DNA from: an uncultured Isosphaeraceae bacterium
GTDB lineage: Bacteria > Planctomycetota > Planctomycetia > Isosphaerales > Isosphaeraceae
Length of the DNA: 10,275 bases
Reading direction: 5' to 3'
Assembly (NCBI GenBank): GCA_937907405.1
Contig: CALCIC010000003.1
Location: 1 to 10,275, forward strand
Shown here one piece after another: positions 7,697 through 10,275 of this stretch. The first letter of the stretch is position 1. Every line of letters begins with the position of its first letter. The notes under the pieces were generated by a model. The model worked only from the letters and a program-made list of their open reading frames with translations. It was not told where the DNA came from and did no database searches. Both the position numbers and the translations under genes were made by a program.

Positions 7697-8518
7697 ATGC
7701 AAGTTGAACGCCCCCCGAGCCAAGACCAACGACTCCCGCGCCGATCGGCCGCCGTCGATCTGGCGCGCGAATGCATCTACCGGTTCCTCGCCGCCGTCGT
7801 CGGCGGCCCGTATTCCAACGCCTGGGGCCAGGCGCTGGACCCTTCGGCCCAGGATCTGGCGCTTGCCGCGGCCGATCTGCTCGAGCCCCGACCGGCGCCC
7901 AACTCCCTCCCCCTCGCGACCGACCCCGCTTCGGTCGCGTCCGAGATCACGCGCCTCGTCGATGAGCTGCGCGCGCCGCGCGGCGCCTGCCGAGCCGATT
8001 TCGACCGGGTTTTCGGCCTCGTGGTCCCCAAGGAATGCCCCCCCTACGAGACCGAATACCATCCGACGAAGGAGACCTTCGCGCGGTCGCAGGAGATGGC
8101 CGACGTCGCCGGCTTCTACCACGCATTCGGGATCGAGCCGGCGCAGTCCTCGCCCGAGCGCCCGGACCACCTGGCGCTCGAGCTGGAATTCATGGCGTTC
8201 CTCTTGTTGAAGCGGCGCGAGGCCCTCGCGACCGCCGACGTCAACCCCGACGCGGCCGAACAAGTGGACGTCTGCGACCACGCGCAGCGCGACTTCTTCC
8301 GTGATCACCTGGCCTGGTGGACGCCGACGTTCGCGGCCGGCCTCCGCCGCAAGGCCGGAGGAGGCTGCTGTCACGCCCTGGCCGGCGCGCTGGCGGCCTG
8401 GGTCTCGGACGAATGCCGGCGGCTGGGGATCGACGCGGTCCTTCGGCCCCTCCGTCCCGAACTGATCGAACAGCCCGAGGAACAATCCGGCTGCGTCACT
8501 TGTCCGATTTTCTCCTGA
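7697..8518 (+). CDS. TorD/NarJ-family assembly chaperone for the Mo enzyme
   Basis: A 273-residue, mostly helical cytoplasmic protein. Family signs are FDRVFGLVVPKECPPYETEY (102-121), PERPDHLALELEFMAFLLLKR (153-173) and a later HAQRDFFRDHLAWWTPTF (195-212), the conserved pattern of TorD/DmsD/NarJ redox-enzyme chaperones. These bind the Tat signal and the apo catalytic subunit, help insert the Mo cofactor and proofread export. Here the client should be the Tat-tagged subunit at 2459, and the position at the operon end is usual for such a chaperone. The start follows AGGAG (7684-7688). It is longer than typical TorD proteins (about 200-220 residues) because of an N-terminal extension and a C-terminal tail. 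Odd features are a Cys pair in GGGCCHA (224-225) and a terminal GCVTCPIFS with C266-x2-C269. A 52-base gap separates it from the iron-sulfur gene; no terminator was seen in it. Confidence 0.88.
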   Translation: MQVERPPSQDQRLPRRSAAVDLARECIYRFLAAVVGGPYSNAWGQALDPSAQDLALAAADLLEPRPAPNSLPLATDPASVASEITRLVDELRAPRGACRADFDRVFGLVVPKECPPYETEYHPTKETFARSQEMADVAGFYHAFGIEPAQSSPERPDHLALELEFMAFLLLKRREALATADVNPDAAEQVDVCDHAQRDFFRDHLAWWTPTFAAGLRRKAGGGCCHALAGALAAWVSDECRRLGIDAVLRPLRPELIEQPEEQSGCVTCPIFS

Positions 8519-8530
8519 ACCCCCGCGTCG

Positions 8531-10180
8531 TTACTTCTTGGTCTCGGAGGGGGGAAGGATCGTCAGCCAGGGGCGGTCGGTTTCGGCCCTGAAGCCGGTG
8601 ATCTTCGCCAGGGCGGCGCGCTCGCCGCTCCTGTGGTCGGGGGATCGTCCGACGATCCGGAACGGCCCCGAGCGGGCCTCGCCCCCCCCTTTGAGCTCGA
8701 TCGTCACCGACTTCGCCGAAGCGCCCGACTTCGTCGACAGGGCCGTAGTCGCCGTGACTCCGGCGGGCAGGCCTTCAGCCGTCACCTCGATCGGCTCGCC
8801 GTGGTCGTTCTTGCGGTCGATCGCCACGACGACCTTCGCCTCCTTGCCCGGCGTCAGGTTGAACACGTCGGCGGCGAGCGTCATCGCGAAATCGGGGTCC
8901 GGGGCGACCACGCTCAGCAGATACGCGTAATTCGGCCCTCCTCGGCGGTTCAGATCGTGGACCGCCACGACGTAATCGCCGTCGTCGCGAGGCGTGAAGA
9001 CCAGTTCGGGATCGGGGGTCTGCGAACCGCGGACGTCGTCGAGCTCGGCCAGGGTCTTGCCGTCGGGGCCGAGGATCTGAAGGACGGCGTCGAGAGGCAG
9101 GCCGAAGGCGCGCGACTCCAGTCGGAACCGGCGTTTCTCCCCCTTCTTCAAGGCGATCCGGTAGGCGTCGCGGTCGCCGGGGGGATCGATCCGGCCGCTG
9201 ACCGCGCCGCGGTCGGCGAGCGGCTGAGGCTTCGCCGGATCGTTGGGCTCGACCTCGACCTCCACCGCGCCCGCGACTCGACGCACCGCGGCGGCGCCGG
9301 CCAGCGCCGGGCTTGAGAGCGAGACCAGTTCGAGCCGATCGTCGGAGGGGACGACCAGGGCCGAGTCGGCTTCGGCGATGTTCGGGCCGACGGCGGCGAC
9401 CGGCGTCGGGTTCTCTCGGGAGGCGGCGAGCGGGAACGCGTGCTCGATGAAGCCGTCGATCGTGAGCGTGAGCCGGTAGACGTACGCGGGGCCCCCGGCG
9501 AATCGGATGCTGCTGTCGGGGGTCGACGGGAAGGCGAACAGGCGGACGATGTACGTCCCGGTCGCGGGCGCCTCGAAGATGATTCGGGGGTCCGGGCCGA
9601 TCGCGTCGTTGTTTTGCGCCAGCACGAAGCCCTCGGCCGAGACGACCTGGAGCACGGCGTCCATCGGCGACCCGAGGCGGTCGGCTTCCAGATCGGCCGC
9701 GAGCGTCCGGCCCTTGTCGAGCTTCACGGCGAAGCCGTCGACGTCGCCCGACTTCTCAAGGCGGCCGTTGAGGACGACGCGCGGCTGTTCAATCGCCTGG
9801 GGGCGGCGCGGGTCGTCGTTGGGCTCCGACTCCGTCAGTTCCGGCAGCGCGCCGACATGGAACGGCCGGAGGCTCGTCGCCCCTTCCTCGTCGTAAAGCC
9901 GGACCCAGCGGACGCCCGGCCGGGCGTCCGCGGCGACCTCGAATGCGAGTTCGTTCTTCTTGTCCGCGACCTTGACCGTGAGTCCGGCGTCCTTCTCGAC
10001 CCAGCATTGCACCGGCCAATGGTCGAAAGTCCCGGCGGCCCTCACCGTCAAGGTCCGGCCGCGTTCGGCTCCGGCCGGGAAGAAGCCGGTGAGCGTCGGC
10101 GGCTTGGCGCGTAGGTCCGGCGGGCTCGCGACCAGCAAGGCGGTCGCAAGCGATGCGGCGGCGAGCGAACGGTTGGTCAT
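8531..10180 (-). CDS. Secreted protein with two pre-peptidase C-terminal (PPC) domains
   Basis: A 549-residue protein starting at 10180 with a Sec-type signal (MTNRSLAAASLATALLVASP, cleavage probably after about 25). An N-terminal Ig-like or beta-rich region (about 27-112) is followed by two PPC domains, each opening with the typical EPND (119-122 and 311-314) and containing GDVDGFAVKL (145-154) or GDRDAYRIAL (335-344), DAVLQ, and ATGTYIVRL or DDGDYVVAV. A last beta-rich, Ig-like part covers about 430-549. No peptidase domain is present. Such PPC proteins are abundant in Planctomycetes and probably act in the periplasm or at the cell surface in binding or assembly; the substrate is unknown. 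It overlaps the upstream DUF1501 gene by four bases (ATGA), so the two are co-translated. It converges on the chaperone gene with 12 bases between stops and no visible terminator. Confidence 0.85.
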   Translation of the reverse strand: MTNRSLAAASLATALLVASPPDLRAKPPTLTGFFPAGAERGRTLTVRAAGTFDHWPVQCWVEKDAGLTVKVADKKNELAFEVAADARPGVRWVRLYDEEGATSLRPFHVGALPELTESEPNDDPRRPQAIEQPRVVLNGRLEKSGDVDGFAVKLDKGRTLAADLEADRLGSPMDAVLQVVSAEGFVLAQNNDAIGPDPRIIFEAPATGTYIVRLFAFPSTPDSSIRFAGGPAYVYRLTLTIDGFIEHAFPLAASRENPTPVAAVGPNIAEADSALVVPSDDRLELVSLSSPALAGAAAVRRVAGAVEVEVEPNDPAKPQPLADRGAVSGRIDPPGDRDAYRIALKKGEKRRFRLESRAFGLPLDAVLQILGPDGKTLAELDDVRGSQTPDPELVFTPRDDGDYVVAVHDLNRRGGPNYAYLLSVVAPDPDFAMTLAADVFNLTPGKEAKVVVAIDRKNDHGEPIEVTAEGLPAGVTATTALSTKSGASAKSVTIELKGGGEARSGPFRIVGRSPDHRSGERAALAKITGFRAETDRPWLTILPPSETKK

Positions 10181-10275
10181 CCCATCAGCTCCCGGATCGG
10201 CGTCGGATCGCTGACGATGTAGGGCGGCCGGCCGCTAGGGGTGGTCAGGAATTTTCCGGGATCGATCCCCAGCTT
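10177..10275 (-). CDS. DUF1501-family protein, C-terminal end only
   Basis: The last 32 codons of a minus-strand gene that enters from beyond the window. They end SGRPPYIVSDPTPIRELMG before a TGA at 10177-10179. A closing G-R-P-x-Y-I-V followed by PIREL is the usual end of planctomycete DUF1501 proteins (sulfatase/alkaline-phosphatase-like fold, often Tat-exported). Its stop overlaps the start of the PPC gene as ATGA, and DUF1501 next to a PPC-domain gene is a common planctomycete pair. Only the tail is visible, so the family call rests on this short match and the neighbour. Confidence 0.65.
   Translation of the reverse strand, partial: KLGIDPGKFLTTPSGRPPYIVSDPTPIRELMG

Noticed and set aside
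8519..8530. Possible bidirectional terminator between the convergent chaperone and PPC genes
   Set aside because: Only 12 bases separate the stops, and no stem with a T-run is visible there or just beyond on either strand.

Overview
The window is very GC-rich DNA, and its gene content points to a planctomycete, most likely of the Isosphaeraceae type. The host evidence is the DUF1501 / pre-peptidase C-terminal (PPC) gene pair at the right end, a pairing typical of Planctomycetes, together with the overall base composition. The host call is an inference, because no rRNA or other marker gene is present.

Left edge (1-405, minus strand): the first 135 residues of a RIC/YtfE/ScdA-type di-iron protein that repairs iron-sulfur clusters after nitric oxide or oxidative damage. 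It is read away from the main operon. A 270-base divergent intergenic region (406-675) follows, with an AT-rich core (about 490-540) that carries an imperfect inverted repeat and is the best candidate for a shared promoter/operator.

Centre (676-8518, plus strand): a tight five-gene operon. It holds a fusion of a di-haem cytochrome c with an ethylbenzene-dehydrogenase-gamma-like haem b domain; a Tat-exported molybdopterin catalytic subunit of 1155 residues; a 139-residue uncharacterised protein; a 430-residue four-cluster iron-sulfur subunit; and a TorD/NarJ-family assembly chaperone. The catalytic and iron-sulfur subunits resemble the periplasmic nitrite oxidoreductases (NxrA/NxrB) of Nitrospira and anammox bacteria more than cytoplasmic NarG/NarH. 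Signs of this are the N-terminal VYNWQLGREM and the MWWNNVETKPYGGYP blocks of the beta subunit, and the Tat signal and C-x3-D-x3-C cluster motif of the alpha subunit. There is no NarI-like membrane quinol subunit. Electrons would therefore pass from Mo through the Fe-S chain to haem b and then to the two fused c-haems. The operon thus encodes a periplasmic nitrite oxidase / nitrate reductase-type enzyme with a built-in cytochrome wire. The direction of the reaction, and whether the substrate is nitrite/nitrate or another oxyanion, cannot be read from the sequence.

Right edge (8531-10275, minus strand): a secreted PPC-repeat protein that overlaps by four bases (ATGA) the end of a DUF1501-family protein cut off by the window. 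The pair converges on the Nxr-like operon and looks unrelated to it.

The most interesting content is the Nxr-like operon in what appears to be a non-anammox planctomycete, with its unusual gamma-subunit fusion, its unexplained small gene between the alpha and beta subunits, and a divergent NO-damage-repair gene. I found no tRNA, rRNA, CRISPR array or insertion sequence.
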